From: Piscicola geometra
Taxonomy: Eukaryota > Annelida > Clitellata > Hirudinida > Piscicolidae
DNA: 64,000 nt
Assembly (NCBI GenBank): GCA_943735955.1
Contig: OX030966.1
Span: forward strand, 7,326,806 to 7,390,805
Direction: 5' to 3'
Part shown: piece by piece, positions 28,461-57,201 of the stretch
Layout: every line of letters begins with the position of its first letter
How positions within the stretch are numbered: the stretch's first letter is position 1
The notes under the pieces: model-generated
What the model saw: the letters and a program-made list of their open reading frames with translations, nothing else
What the model was told of the DNA's origin: nothing
Databases searched by the model: none
Translations under genes and position numbers: made by a program

Positions 28461-29826
28461 TTCCTATGTGCGAGTGTTTGTGTGTGTGTTCCTATGTGCG
28501 AGTGTTTGTGTGTGTGTTCCTATGTGCGAATGTTTGTGTGTGTTCATATGTGCGAGTGTTTGTGTGTGTGTTCATATGTGCGAGTGTTTGTGTGTGTGTT
28601 CATATGTGCGAGTGTTTGTGTGTGTGTTCATATGTGCGAGTGTTTGTGTGTGTGTTCATATGTGCGAGTGTTTGTGTGTGTGTTCATATGTGCGAGTGTT
28701 TGTGTGTGTGTTCATATGTGCGAGTGTTTGTGTGTGTGTTCATATGTGCGAGTGTTTGTGTGTGTGTTCATATGTGCGAGTGTTTGTGTGTGTGTTCATA
28801 TGTGCGAGTGTTTGTGTGTGTGTTCATATGTGCGAGTGTTTGTGTGTGTGTTCCTATGTGCGAATGTTTGTGTGTGTTCATATGTGCGAGTGTTTGTGTG
28901 TGTGTTCATATGTGCGAGTGTTTGTGTGTGTGTTCATATGTGCGAGTGTTTGTGTGTGTGTTCATATGTGCGAGTGTTTGTGTGTGTGTTCATATGTGCG
29001 AGTGTTTGTGTGTGTGTTCATATGTGCGAGTGTTTGTGTGTGTGTTCATATGTGCGAGTGTTTGTGTGTGTGTTCATATGTGCGAGTGTTTGTGTGTGTG
29101 TTCATATGTGCGAGTGTTTGTGTGTGTGTTCATATGTGCGAGTGTTTGTGTGTGTGTTCATATGTGCGAGTGTTTGTGTGTGTGTTCATATGTGTGAGTG
29201 TTTGTGTGTGTGTTCATATGTGCGAGTGTTTGTGTGTGTCTTCATATGTGCGAGTGTTTGTGTGTGTGTTCATATGTGCGAGTGTTTGTGTGTGTGTTCA
29301 TATGTGCGAGTGTTTGTGTGTGTGTTCATATGTGCGAGTGTTTGTGTGTGTGTTCATATGTGCGAGTGTTTGTGTGTGTGTTCATATGTGCGAGTGTTTG
29401 TGTGTGTGTTCATATGTGCGAGTGTTTGTGTGTGTGTTCATATGTGCGAGTGTTTGTGTGTGTTCATATGTGCGAGTGTTTGTGTGTGTGTTCATATGTG
29501 CGTGTGTTTGTGTGTGTGTTCCTATGTGCGAGTGTTTGTGTGTGTGTTCATATGTGCGAGTGTTTGTGTGTGTGTTCATATGTGCGAGTGTTTGTGTGTG
29601 TGTTCATATGTGCGAGTGTTTGTGTGTGTGTTCATATGTGCGAGTGTTTGTGTGTGTGTTCATATGTGCGAGTGTTTGTGTGTGTGTTCATATGTGCGAG
29701 TGTTTGTGTGTGTGTTCATATGTGCGAGTGTTTGTGTGTGTGTTCATATGTGCGAATGTTTGTGTGTGTGTTCATATGTGTGAGTGTTTGTGTGTGTGTT
29801 CATATGTGTGTGTGTTTGTGCGTGCA
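28461..29826. repeat. 28-bp minisatellite, about 48 copies
   Basis: Units combine TGTTTGTGTGTGTG with TTCATATGTGCGAG. A few units are 26 bp (one GT lost), for example near 28531, 28865 and 29455, and a few have TTCCTATG. Open frames of over 400 codons on the plus strand come only from this array. Confidence 0.97.
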
Positions 29827-29948
29827 TAAAAGAGTGCACGTGGATCTAGAGACGACACAGTGCGGTGGGAAGGTGAAAGAAGGAACGTGGTGGTGGAGGG
29901 AAATGGGTGTGGTGGGAGGGTTTGGGTAATAGGTGTGGGTGAGAAGTA

Positions 29949-30533
29949 TTGGTGTGGTGGTGTGTAGAAAGGGTGTGGTGGTGTATAGAAAGGGTGTGGT
30001 GGTGTATAGAAAGAGTGTGGTGGTGTATAGAATTGGTGTGGTGGTGTGTAGAATTGGTGTGGTGGTGTATAGAAAGGGTGTGGTGGTGTATAGAATTGGT
30101 GTGGTGGTGTATAGAAAGGGTGTGGTGGTGTATAGAATTGGTGTGGCGGTGTATAGAAAAGGTGTGGTGGTGTGTAGAATTAGTGTAGTGGTGTATAGAA
30201 AGAGTGTGGTGGTGTATAGAATTGGTGTAGTGGTGTATAGAATTGGTGTGGTGGTGTATAGAAAGGGTGTGGTGGTGTGTAGAAAGGGTGTGGTGGTGTA
30301 TAGAAAGGGTGTGGTGGTGTGTAGAAAGGGTGTGGTGGTGTATAGAAAGAGTGTGGTGGTGTATAGAAAGGGTGTGGTGGTGTGTAGAAAGGGTGTGGTG
30401 GTGTATAGAAAGGGTGTGGTGGTGTGTAGAAAGGGTGTGGTGGTGTATAGAAAGAGTGTGGTGGTGTGTAGAAAGGGTGTGGTGGTGTATAGAAAGGGTG
30501 TGGTGGTGTATAGAAAAGGTGTGGGTGAACAAG
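29949..30533. repeat. 21-bp minisatellite, about 28 copies
   Basis: Unit GTGGTGGTGTATAGAAAGGGT with TGTAGAAA and TAGAATTG variants. Confidence 0.96.
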
Positions 30534-30750
30534 TCGAAAAGTCGAAATGGTTTGAAGTCTAATTGTCCCTTTAAAGCATCCACCATCGAGCTGCCTACAG
30601 CACATCACACCTAATAATAATAATAATTATAATAATGATGATGATGATGATAATGATGATGATGATGATAAGAACAAAAATAAGTCTTGCGAACAAGAAA
30701 TGGGTTTGAGAAAAAATCAAATTAGACTGGGAATCATCACCATCACTATT

Positions 30751-30796
<46 letters not shown>

Positions 30797-31941
30797 AGAC
30801 TGAAGAAGGAAACGAGGGTGAAGTGACTGTGATCGAGCATGAACTGAAGCAAGTGTACACTGAATGATTAGATTGGTTAGTACAAAGAAGAATTTTATAT
30901 CGCCATCATCACCATCGTCATCGTCATCATCGTCATCATCATCACCTCCCTCTGACACTATATAAATAGGTGATTGATTACACTGAAGAATGGACAAGAC
31001 CATGATTGAAACGAAACAACTGACATGACTCAATCAAAAGGAAAGCAGGGAAGGGCGAGTGAGTGGAGGTCAGATGAGGAGTGAGTGGAGGGTGAGTGTA
31101 GGTCAAATGAGGAGGGTGAGTGGAGTAAAGGCTGCCGTGGAGACAGAGTGCAGACTCAAAGGGAAACAATTGAAATTGCTATATAATATTATTGGACATT
31201 ATATACATAAACTTTAATTGATGAATAAATTATCAATGTATGAACTAATGAATTATAATTGTTTGAATAAATTGTAATTGTTTGAATAAATTATGATTAT
31301 TTGAATAAATTATAATTGTTTGAATAAATTATAATTGTTTGAACAAATAATAATTGTTTGAATAAATTATAATTGTTTGAATAAATTATAATTGTTTGAA
31401 TAAATTATAATTGTTTGAATAAATTATAATTGCGTGAATAAATTATAATTGTTTGAATAAATTATGATCAATACATGATTGAAGAAAGAAAGTAGTAAAC
31501 AAAAGTTGATTGGAAGTGACTAAATATGCGAACAACAAATGAGGAAGAAGCTGAAACTACGATTCATCTATGTGCAAATGTTGCGTCCAATCAAAGAAAT
31601 AGTCATCATCACCACCATCATCATCCCCATCACCACCATCATCATCATCATCACCACCATCATCATCACCATCGTCATCATCACCATCATCCCCATCATC
31701 ACTATCATCATCATCACCATCATCATCATCGTCGTCAAGGAGAAGCAACACAATACATTGAACCAGGTTCTTCTTCTATGATGGTGAAAACATAGGGTGA
31801 TGATGATGATGGTAGTGATGATGATGATGATGGTAGTGATGGAGATGATGATGATGATGGTGAATAGGAGGAGATGAATGAATCGGAGGCGTGGAGGGAG
31901 GGCCTGATGATGATGATCTCGCATGAGAAACACTCACTCAC
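30534..31941. other. Intergenic, simple repeats, no gene seen
   Basis: Contains (AAT)n/(GAT)n at 30613-30669, (ATC)n at 30748-30797, a 19-bp array AAATTATAATTGTTTGAAT at about 31253-31467, and (CATCAC)n-type runs at 31605-31735 and 31797-31862. It lies downstream of the minus-strand gene ending near 32063. Confidence 0.65.
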
Positions 31942-32062
31942 CAGAGCCAACTGCCACTGTTGTGGTGGTAATGATGATGATTGTGGTGGTGATAATGATA
32001 GTAGCATCACAAAATCTAAATCATCATCACCACCACTACCCTAATCATCATCAGGAGCATAC

Positions 32063-38724
<6,662 letters not shown>

Positions 38725-39982
38725 CACAGCCTCTCATCCGTCGAATATTAACTCGATCTTCGTAACGGAGTCCAGTTGAAGTTTAGAGACTTTCTTGGCG
38801 CTTTGAACTTTCCTTTATTCGAAATGCATTTTTGAATTCTCAATGTCAAAGGAGTGAAGAGCTTTGAAGAGATGTCGCCTACATGACTGCAGTTAATATC
38901 GCCAGTGTCGATCGAAAAGATAAGAAATCGAGAGGGCAAATATGCTACTTTAAAACTCTATTACGAGCTTCAGATTTAAATAGGCCTCAGTGGGTTCCCC
39001 TTCTTCGTGGGAGATTGTCTATCGGACTAACTATTTAGAAAAATTATGTAGTGTGAACTTAATATTTGTCGATAGTTTTTTTGGCAAATCGTTTTACATC
39101 TGAAGCGAAGGCTCATATGCATGCCATAAAAACGAAGCTACTTGAGGCGTTAGATTAGATAAGTTACCTCGAAAAACTAATTTCACCTTCAACCTTTTCA
39201 TTAAAAAGTAGAACGATGTCAATGTATAATTTTTTCTATTTTTTGTGAGTTTAAAACCAATTTTAGAATTCAACTTCATAATAATGTATTCGAAGATGTC
39301 GTGGAAAGCACAAAAAAACTGTAAAGCATCCCGGTATTTGTTGAAATTCATAAAGAAATATGCTTTTTTCAATTATAATGCATTGAATGATATAACAATA
39401 AATACTACTTTCTATGATGTATGGAACGTTTCAAAAGCCATGAAAATGGTAAGATTATAGAATTAAAACAGTTTGAGATCTTCTTACTTGGTCTGAATTG
39501 AAATATTTTGAAGACAAACGGAAGTTGAAGGCTTGATGGAAGAGTGTGAAATTAATTTAATCTGGAAGGAATATGTGGAAGAATAATTGCAATAATTGAA
39601 AGTAGAATACCTTAAACAACGTGTTTGCAAAAAGAAAGAGTAGAAATTGTAATGAGTGATCTTGTTGAAGTGTCACCATGAAGAACTCGACCGAAAAGAC
39701 TTTGTGGCGTGCAATGTAGCAAAAATGCTCTCAAAATAGTCTGGAAGTGAAAGAGATCCAGAGAAGCCAAATGTCGAAAACTTCCGATAGGAATGCAGAA
39801 GGACCATGACCAGATGAACGCGTCAGCACCACTCCTTCACCACCATTTTGCCATCTCCAACACCAATCCCTCCTCCTCCAACACCAGCACTCCCTCCTCT
39901 AACACCAGTATCCCTTCCTCCAACACCAGCACTCCCTCCTCTTACACCAGTCTCCCCTTCTCATACACTACCTCCTCCACCC
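38725..39982. other. Intergenic between two minus-strand genes, no gene seen
   Basis: Mostly unique AT-rich sequence. At 39840-39985 there is a 30-bp CTCC-rich repeat (CCAACACCAGCACTCCCTCC type). No convincing exon. Confidence 0.5.
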
Positions 39983-42510
39983 TCAATAATTGAGGGACCT
40001 CGGCGACATTATCCGCTTCATTTGGTCTCCCTGGTTCCTGATTCTGTTCCTTTGCAGTTCTGGCGACCCTCGGTAGACGGCAGCATGTGGGTGCTGACGC
40101 TGCCAACGCAGGTTCGATTCCTGGTCGAACCAGCTGTCAGACGCCATTCGTTGTCGTTGTCCAATGATCTCAGCGTCGAGGAAGACTTGAGGGTTGATGT
40201 AGTTGTTGTTGTTGTTGTTGTTGCTTGCAGTGGTAGTAGTGGAGTTGAGGTTGTTGTTTGTACTTGAGCTCTTCTCCACGCCCGCATGGTTTCCAAGCGG
40301 TAAAATGTCATCATCATCATCATCATCATCATCGTCCAGTTCTTCTGGCGCCTCATCCAGAGTTTCGTTCTGTGTTATTATTTTTTTTTTATATGAATAA
40401 GGAAAATTTGAATTAATTAAACTAAACGACTAAACACAAATTGAAGACGCACTGCCAGGAAGATGCAGCGGTTGAGGTCAAGGTCTTTGTGGTCGAACGT
40501 GTACCACTCCTCCGACTCAACGCCAAATGTTCGCCCACTCTTTGTCTTCTTCTCCACCACTCCATCCACCATTCTTCCTTCCTCTACCATTCCATCCACC
40601 ATTCTTTCTTCCTCCACCACTCCATCCACCATTCTTCCTCCCTCCTCCATTCCATCCACCATTCTTCCTTCCTCCTCTACTCCATCCACCATTCTTCCTT
40701 CCTCCACCACTCCATCTACCTCTTCCACCCTTCCTTCGTCATACACCTTCTCATTTTCCTTTCCACTCACTCCATCTTCTGTCATCCTCTCGAATCTGAC
40801 CTTCTTCCGGCTCTTTCCACTCCCTCCATTCACCTCCTTTAATATTTTCTCGTACCGATCGTTATTATTAATATTATTTATATTCTTCCTATTATTTATA
40901 TTATTATTATCATTATTTATATTATGATTAATTTTATTATTATTGTTACTATTCTTATTGTTGGTACTATTTATATTTTTGTTATTATTTAAACTATTAT
41001 TATTGCTAATATTATTACAAAGAGTATAAGAAGGATCGAATGGTTGTTGCTCTTCAGCGGAAGGTTCGGCAACTCCAGATCTGGCTTCAGAGGCAGTGGC
41101 AACTCCAGATCTGGCTTCAGAGGCAGTGGCAACTCCAGATCTGGCTTCAGAGGCAGTAGTAACTCCAGATCTGGCTTCAGAGGCAGTGGCAACTCTAGAT
41201 CTGGCTTCAGAGGCAGTGGCAACTCCAGATCTGGCTTCAGAGGCAGCGGCAACTCCAGATCTGGCTTCAGAGGCAGTGGCAACACTGTTGGAGTCCTTGA
41301 CGTACTCGTCGCCAAAGAGGTACCAGGGCTCACTGGGCTGGAAGATGTTGAGGAACCTGGGAGCGTGCTGGTCGCTGAAGATGGCACTGGGCCAGCCCTT
41401 GAGCGTTGTGGACGTGGTGGAGGTGGGGGAGGTTGAAGGGAGTGGTGTAGTGGCTGGGATGAGATGGAGAGAAGTAGGGTGGTTGTTATGGGAAGGAGTG
41501 GTGTGGTGGTTGTGGTGGTGAACAGATGCGGGACTGAGGGGTATTGTGGGGTTTGTGTTGGGAGTGAGTGGTATGGTGGGGTTTGTGTTGGGAGTGAGTG
41601 GTATGGTGGGGTTTGTGTTGGGAGTGAGTGGTATGGTGGGGTTTGTGTTGGGAGTGAGTGGTATGGTGGGGTTTGTGTTGGGAGTGAGTGGTATGGTGGG
41701 GTTTGTGTTGGGAGTGAGTGGTATGCTGGGGGTGATGGAAGTGAGTCGTATTGTGGGAGTAATGGGAGTGAGTGGTATGGTGGGGGTGGTTGGCTCTTGA
41801 TCAGCTGTGGGGAGTGGAGCAGTGCTTGCAGTGGCGGTGAGTGCTGCAACTTCATCTTTTTGGAACTTAATGACTTCCGAAGGCTTGATAAAGCCACTTG
41901 CATCATGGGTATTATCATCAGCACCCCGATCATCATTATCATCACCACGATCATCATCATCACCATAAATTCCAAGATCTTTATTTTCACCATCCGATTT
42001 GTTCTTGCTATCTTTTGCATCGTTATGATCACCGGGCATGTCATGAAATATGTCATTATCATCATCATTATCATCATCTTTATCACTTCCATCATGGTCA
42101 TCATTATCATCATCTCCACCCATCTCTTCTCCACACTCATCAGCATCTTCTTCATCCTCTTTCTGAGGCCCTCCTTCCTCACGTGACACTCTTTCCGGCA
42201 TTGCAACTTCTGTTATTCCAACGTTATCATCACCATCATCGTCACTGAAGCAACTGCTGTTACTGCCATCATCATCCACAACACTACCCTCTTCATCATC
42301 ATCATCATCCAGGCAAATCCTCTTCTCAGCTATCTCGACGCTGGTTGGATGATCGAGTTTCAGAATCCTCTTCTCCAATTGGCTGGTTCTTTCTTGCTTG
42401 GAAAACTTCCACCAATCAGCGCACTCACAGTTGTCAATGACGGGGTGGAAGAGGGGCTTGCTCTTGGGTGAGTACTTGTGCTTCTGCGTTGCCATCCTTC
42501 CTGCTTCTCC
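39983..42510 (-). CDS. Unrecognised acidic, repeat-rich protein with KKVRF motif
   Basis: Two exons, 42510-40453 and 40369-39983, phase 0 at the junction (donor GCA|GTGCGT, acceptor AACACAG). A Met at 42495 (MATQKHKYSPKSKPLFHP) could be the start, but the exon opens after a good acceptor, so an upstream exon is possible. Order: a conserved-looking N-terminus (CECADWWKFSKQERTSQLEK), long Asp/Glu stretch, a TPNTNPTIPL repeat, a well-behaved block (GWPSAIFSDQHAPRFLNIFQ, SEPWYLFGDEYV), an ATASEARSGV repeat, an Asn-rich segment, RKKVRFERM, an EEGRMVDGVV repeat, and EEWYTFDHKDLDLNRC. KKVRF fits the RVxF docking motif for protein phosphatase 1. The second exon has Asp10, Asn runs and a C-terminus overlapping a tRNA-like sequence on the other strand, so the true stop is uncertain. 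Family not recognised. Confidence 0.65.
40062..40135 (+). other. tRNA-like sequence (A-box and B-box), possible SINE head
   Basis: TGGCGACCCTCGG at 40062 resembles an A-box; GGTTCGATTCC at 40111-40121 is a perfect B-box. A matching acceptor stem is not visible, so it is not a functional tRNA gene. It lies antisense to the C-terminal exon of the gene at 39983-42510. Confidence 0.4.
40555..40705 (-). repeat. Coding 30-bp repeat EEGRMVDGVV
   Basis: Five to six units of ten residues in the C-terminal part of the protein at 39983-42510. Confidence 0.9.
41068..41283 (-). repeat. Coding 30-bp repeat ATASEARSGV
   Basis: About seven units of ten residues, nearly identical at DNA level, in the middle of the same exon. 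Confidence 0.93.
41535..41737 (-). repeat. Coding 30-bp repeat TPNTNPTIPL
   Basis: Six nearly identical units plus diverged flanking copies (TPITPTIRL), in the same exon and unrelated in sequence to the other two arrays. Confidence 0.93.
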
Positions 42511-45036
42511 CTGGTATTTGAGATCAGTTTTTATTTTCTTACTTCTCTTATAATTTAAAATAGTTTCTGTTTTCAGATCGTTTTGACGTCGAACCAAAAG
42601 TCTCGAAAGATCAATCTGAAGTCGTTGACAAAAGGGAAAAGCTTGAAGGTGACCACATGCTCATTTTGGAGATTTATAAACTACAGCATCGTCAATAGTT
42701 GCATCCTGGAAAACGACATCGCAAAAGAAAAAGTCTGTTTGCGCTTTCGAAATATCGATTTTTGAATTTAAACGCCACTTCACCTGGCAGGTGAGTTTGT
42801 GAGGCGCTTAATTAAGAATTAAAAAAATATATATTTATGCAAAAATAGATTTTTCTCATTTTATTATTTAAAATCCAAAGTCAGTTTGAAAACAACACGA
42901 TGAAACATGTGAGTCCTTCAGAGGAGAAGACAACTTCGCTCGTAGCTAACTGTTTGCCATTAAACATAAGTCCGATAAAGCATAAATAATTTAAATGATA
43001 ATAAAATTAATAAATTCAAAAAAGAACTAAATTAAATATAATTTAAAAGCCGTGAAACAATTTAATTCGATTCATTAAGAATGATTGTACGGCATTTAAG
43101 CCTGAAAAGCCCTGAATAGATTGTACAGTTTAAAGATTAATGATCATAATAATAACAATAACAGCACTAACAACAAGAACCACAACAATAATAATCATAA
43201 AATGGTTAGAAGAGAAGCAGTAATAAAGCAAAGGGCAATAATCTACACTTCTTGGTTGAGGCGAAAGCATTGAATGTCTCACGAGGCGAAAGATGCTGCA
43301 GTGGCTCGAAGGCTGCAGTGGCTCAGAAGGCTGCAGTGGCTCAGAAGGCTGCAGTGGCTCGAAGGCTGCAGTGGCTCAGAAGGCTGCAGTGGCTCAGAAG
43401 GCTGCAGACAAGCTGAAAGGGCTTTCGAAACTTTCGCATAAGCGCCACTGCCCGAAAGAAGCAGCCGCAGTAGACAGGTGGAAGAGATATGTGAGTGTCA
43501 GAGCTGCACTCCAAGATGTCTCTGGGTGCGATGAGCTGTCAAGCCTTCAAGTACAAACATACACATACACACACATACACACACATACATACATCTTGTT
43601 TTCAGATATACAAAATGAATTGTATCATACAATTGTTGCGTTTGTTTATGTGGCGAAAGAAGCAGATCTTCCTGGTGTTCTCAGTGAAGGTGTGTGCAAG
43701 CACCCTGGAAACACTTGCCATTTTGTATTGCATTGCAACTTGTGGCAAGGTATCGTTATGTGAGTGTTAGTTGCAGTGTGTGCTTGCATGGCAGCGTGTG
43801 TGTGCTTGCATGGCACCGTGTGTGTGCTTGCATGGCAGCGTGTGTGTGCTTGCATGGCAGCGTGTGTGTGCTTGCATGGTGTAACAGAGATTATCTCAAA
43901 AGGCAATAAATCGTACAAAAATATATGCAATGTGTGTGCGAAATTATTGAAGCAAAATGTACAAGAAAGATATTTAAATATATATATATATGAATATCCG
44001 TAATATTAAAATATATATTGCTTTGTTAAACAGTGAAGCGATATTATTGTTGCTATTATAATTATTAGCAGTACAAGAGGAAGAAGTACAGCATGACTAT
44101 AAAGAAACGGCTTATAAAACTCAACTGAGAGCTGTGCAGTCAAAGCTGTGAGTGGAGGCCTGAAGTGTGAATAAACTCGCTAAATAATGAAATAATAATT
44201 GAATAAAAGCCAATGCGGTCACATGCGTGTGTGCGCAGTTTGGACAAGCGAGCTTCCGTGATGTGGCAGAGGAGGGGGCCAGATGCACTTCGGAACAGTC
44301 GTCAACTCATCACCAGACAAACAAGCAAGCAAGCCATAAAAGCATCCGTTCAAGCAAATAATTTAATTAGAGTCCGTTATGACTAATAAAGTCTATTGAT
44401 GTTAATTAAAATACCATCGACGACACCGTGAAAACTTGCAAAATGGCGAGTCTTTAGGCGATTCAATGCACTTTGATGGAAACATGCTGATGATACGAGG
44501 AGGACCGAGACATCATGCATTAGTCCAAGCTTGAGAATTGCAAGTTGTTGAACTTAGTATTGATATCATTGATAGATATTCAAAAACAACTTATGAATTG
44601 AAGCCACTTCACTTTCCTAAAGCTAATTTCCGATTCCAATGTGCAAAAAATACCACCAAATGTGTTTGTATGTGTTTTTTGTTTGTGCGTGTGTGTGTGT
44701 TTGCGTGTGTGTGTTTGTTTGTGCGTGTGTGTGTTTGTTTTAAAATACTCAGATAATAATATGTAGAGGAGCAAAAAAATAATTTACAAATCTGTATTTT
44801 AAAGATTGGAGCTGTGTGCAGTGACGTTCACGAATGCATGCTGTCAATCCATGCATGCAAGCCCTTCGCAAGCACAGGAATCCTCAAATCATCTTCAAGA
44901 GATCTTCATGGGCTCAAACCACCGTACGAACCCACCATCGAACCCACTATTAGACCTTGCAAACCATCACTAATCCACCATCGACCCCCTCGAAGCACTA
45001 TCACACCCCCCCCAAACCTGCCCACCACCACCACAT
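42511..45036. other. Intergenic, no firm gene
   Basis: AT-rich. Holds an 18-bp repeat GCTGCAGTGGCTCAGAAG at about 43290-43405, a 22-bp repeat GCTTGCATGGCAGCGTGTGT at 43770-43882, a short ACACAT tract at 43560-43593 and GT-rich sequence at 44655-44740. An open frame at 43293-43763 (156 codons) starts inside the 18-bp repeat; no domain is recognisable. Confidence 0.5.
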
Positions 45037-55042
<10,006 letters not shown>

Positions 55043-55976
55043 AGGTGGTAATTGATTTGGGTCTTTTTGAGGTTAGGCGCAAATAGATGGAAACGTTAGC
55101 AATTTTTGAAGTTTAAATTATTTTTTTTTAATTTAATGATAATTGCCGGATGTTCTGTGATAAATAGGAGGCTCTGAAATTGTGAACATTTATGCAAAAG
55201 TTTATATAATGCGAATTATTGAATACATTCTGTCATTATGATAATATAAGAATACAATACAATATTGTATTGAAGAAGAGGAAGATATGCGTTACATAAT
55301 CGTTACCAAGTGATTATATAACTATGTAGTAACGTACGAACATTAATGCATAATTGGTGCATCAATAATTTATGAAATAAAAATAATTATTAATAATTTA
55401 CGAAAATAATCTCCAATGAAATTTTATATTGGACGCATAAATACGTCTTTGTAAAATCTTTGACCTAGTTTGAACTTGCTTCAAGTTGAATCATTCAACC
55501 ATTAAAAATTGAGCAATAATAAACAAATTTATTATCAAATGAAAGATAAATGCAAATTTGAAGTGAAAACCAACCTAAAAATGAATGTCAACTTTTGAGT
55601 AACGAGATATTAGAAGGAAGTTTTGAAAGAAATGTCTAAACAACTCAAAGCGCAATAATGAAGAAGAAACGAAGTCCAAATGTGTAAACAGAGACTTTCA
55701 AAGTATTTATAGTGCGCAGTCAGCTAAGGCATGCAAAGTAAAGCATTCAATTAATATTTGAAGAAGTATTTATATATTTTTGCAGGTCATATGTTTCGAA
55801 ATGGCTCTAAATTCGCATCGCACGACATAGAAATAACAAAATGTTTTGAAATTTTTTATCTTTTTTCTTAGTTGTGCTCCTCGCTCACTAAAGATGTCAT
55901 CTCTACAAGTGTGACGGCAAATCATTCTAAAGTCGAAGTGCCTTGCAATAATTTAAGTTCTTTGTATTTGAGAAAT
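55043..55976. promoter_or_regulatory. Head-to-head intergenic region between ACSL and gephyrin
   Basis: 934 bp of AT-rich unique sequence with no tandem array, which is unusual for this window. It must hold the 5' ends of both genes. No specific promoter element is claimed. Confidence 0.45.
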
Positions 55977-56956
55977 ATGAAATATGCTGTTTTAACCGGT
56001 CTGCTACTTCTTTAAAACTTAACTTTTATAAGTAAAGATACTATAAGTTAAATACTTATTAAATTAATCATTTTTATAATATCAAATTGATTCACTCTTT
56101 GAAATTCCAAGTTAGTGACTCTTGTTCCAGAGAAGTGTCCAGAGACAAGAGTGGAACGTTGTTGAAAGAGTGGCTTTCAAGCCAAGCCAAGTTATTAAGC
56201 TGCCCTTCATGCTTGCATCATTGCCTCCACTTGCAGATAGACGCCTCATAGAAATCTAAAGAAGATATGAATGCGCTATTTCTTAACATTTGAGAATATT
56301 AATTTGAGACTTATTTAATTCAAATAATTTCATATTTGTATTTAAATAAAATTAAATGTGTGCATGTTTTAAATCTTCAGCACCGAGTCAGTGCTGTATG
56401 ATGTGGTAGCAGACGAGGCAGGAGCCATACAGGTATCCAGTGCACTGAAACTCATCTGTCTTTGCACAGCTCTATTTAAACTATTTTGCATAAAAAATAT
56501 ATAAATAAATTAGAACTTATTTGATAGTAAATTGATATTTCAATGCAAATAATTGCATGGCCACCAGAGCAAAATAAAAGAATGGGTGGATTCTGAGGAG
56601 GAGACGAAATGGAAAGAAGATGATGATGATGATGATAGTGGTGGGGGCTTGGGGAAGGGGGTGAGGGCTGGCAGAATGGGAGGGGTGGTTGATGTGGTCT
56701 TCACGACAGGGGGTACTGGCTGCTCTCCCAGGGATGTCACTCCAGAGGTTCGAGTTGCTAAGCAACCCATGGACATGCACTCTTCCATCATCACCACCAG
56801 CATGCATCAATGAGACCCCCTTTAACTTATCTCTACTACTAGCACCATTATATTAGACATAACTTTTTATTATTATTATTATTACTAGTAGTAGTAATAG
56901 TAGTAGTAGTAGGAGTAGTAGTAGTAGTATTAGTAGTAGTAGTAGTAGTAGTAGTT

Positions 56957-57001
<45 letters not shown>

Positions 57002-57154
57002 AAATTGGAAAAACATTCTCTTCCTTGCCTCTGCAGGCGACAAAGGCATTGCTACACCGGGAACTCCCAGGCTTCAGTGTTGCCATGACAACACACTCCC
57101 TCAAGACCCTGCCCATGGCAATGCTCTCAAGGTGGTGGAAGTAGTAGTAGTAGC

Positions 57155-57201
<47 letters not shown>

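Noticed and set aside
28374..29929. Open frames up to 469 codons rich in Cys-Val
   Set aside because: Readings of the 28-bp minisatellite.
30595..30852. Acidic (Asp-rich) small protein
   Set aside because: Reading of a (GAT)n/(ATC)n microsatellite.
40062..40135. Functional tRNA gene
   Set aside because: B-box is perfect but the acceptor and D-stems do not pair and A-to-B spacing is long.
40453..42510. Assignment of the KKVRF protein to the PPP1R15 (GADD34/CReP) family
   Set aside because: The conserved Trp and RARDR-type block that follows KVRF/KVTF in that family was not seen.
43293..43763. 156-codon gene
   Set aside because: Starts in an 18-bp repeat, no recognisable domain, and no neighbouring exons; left as unsupported.
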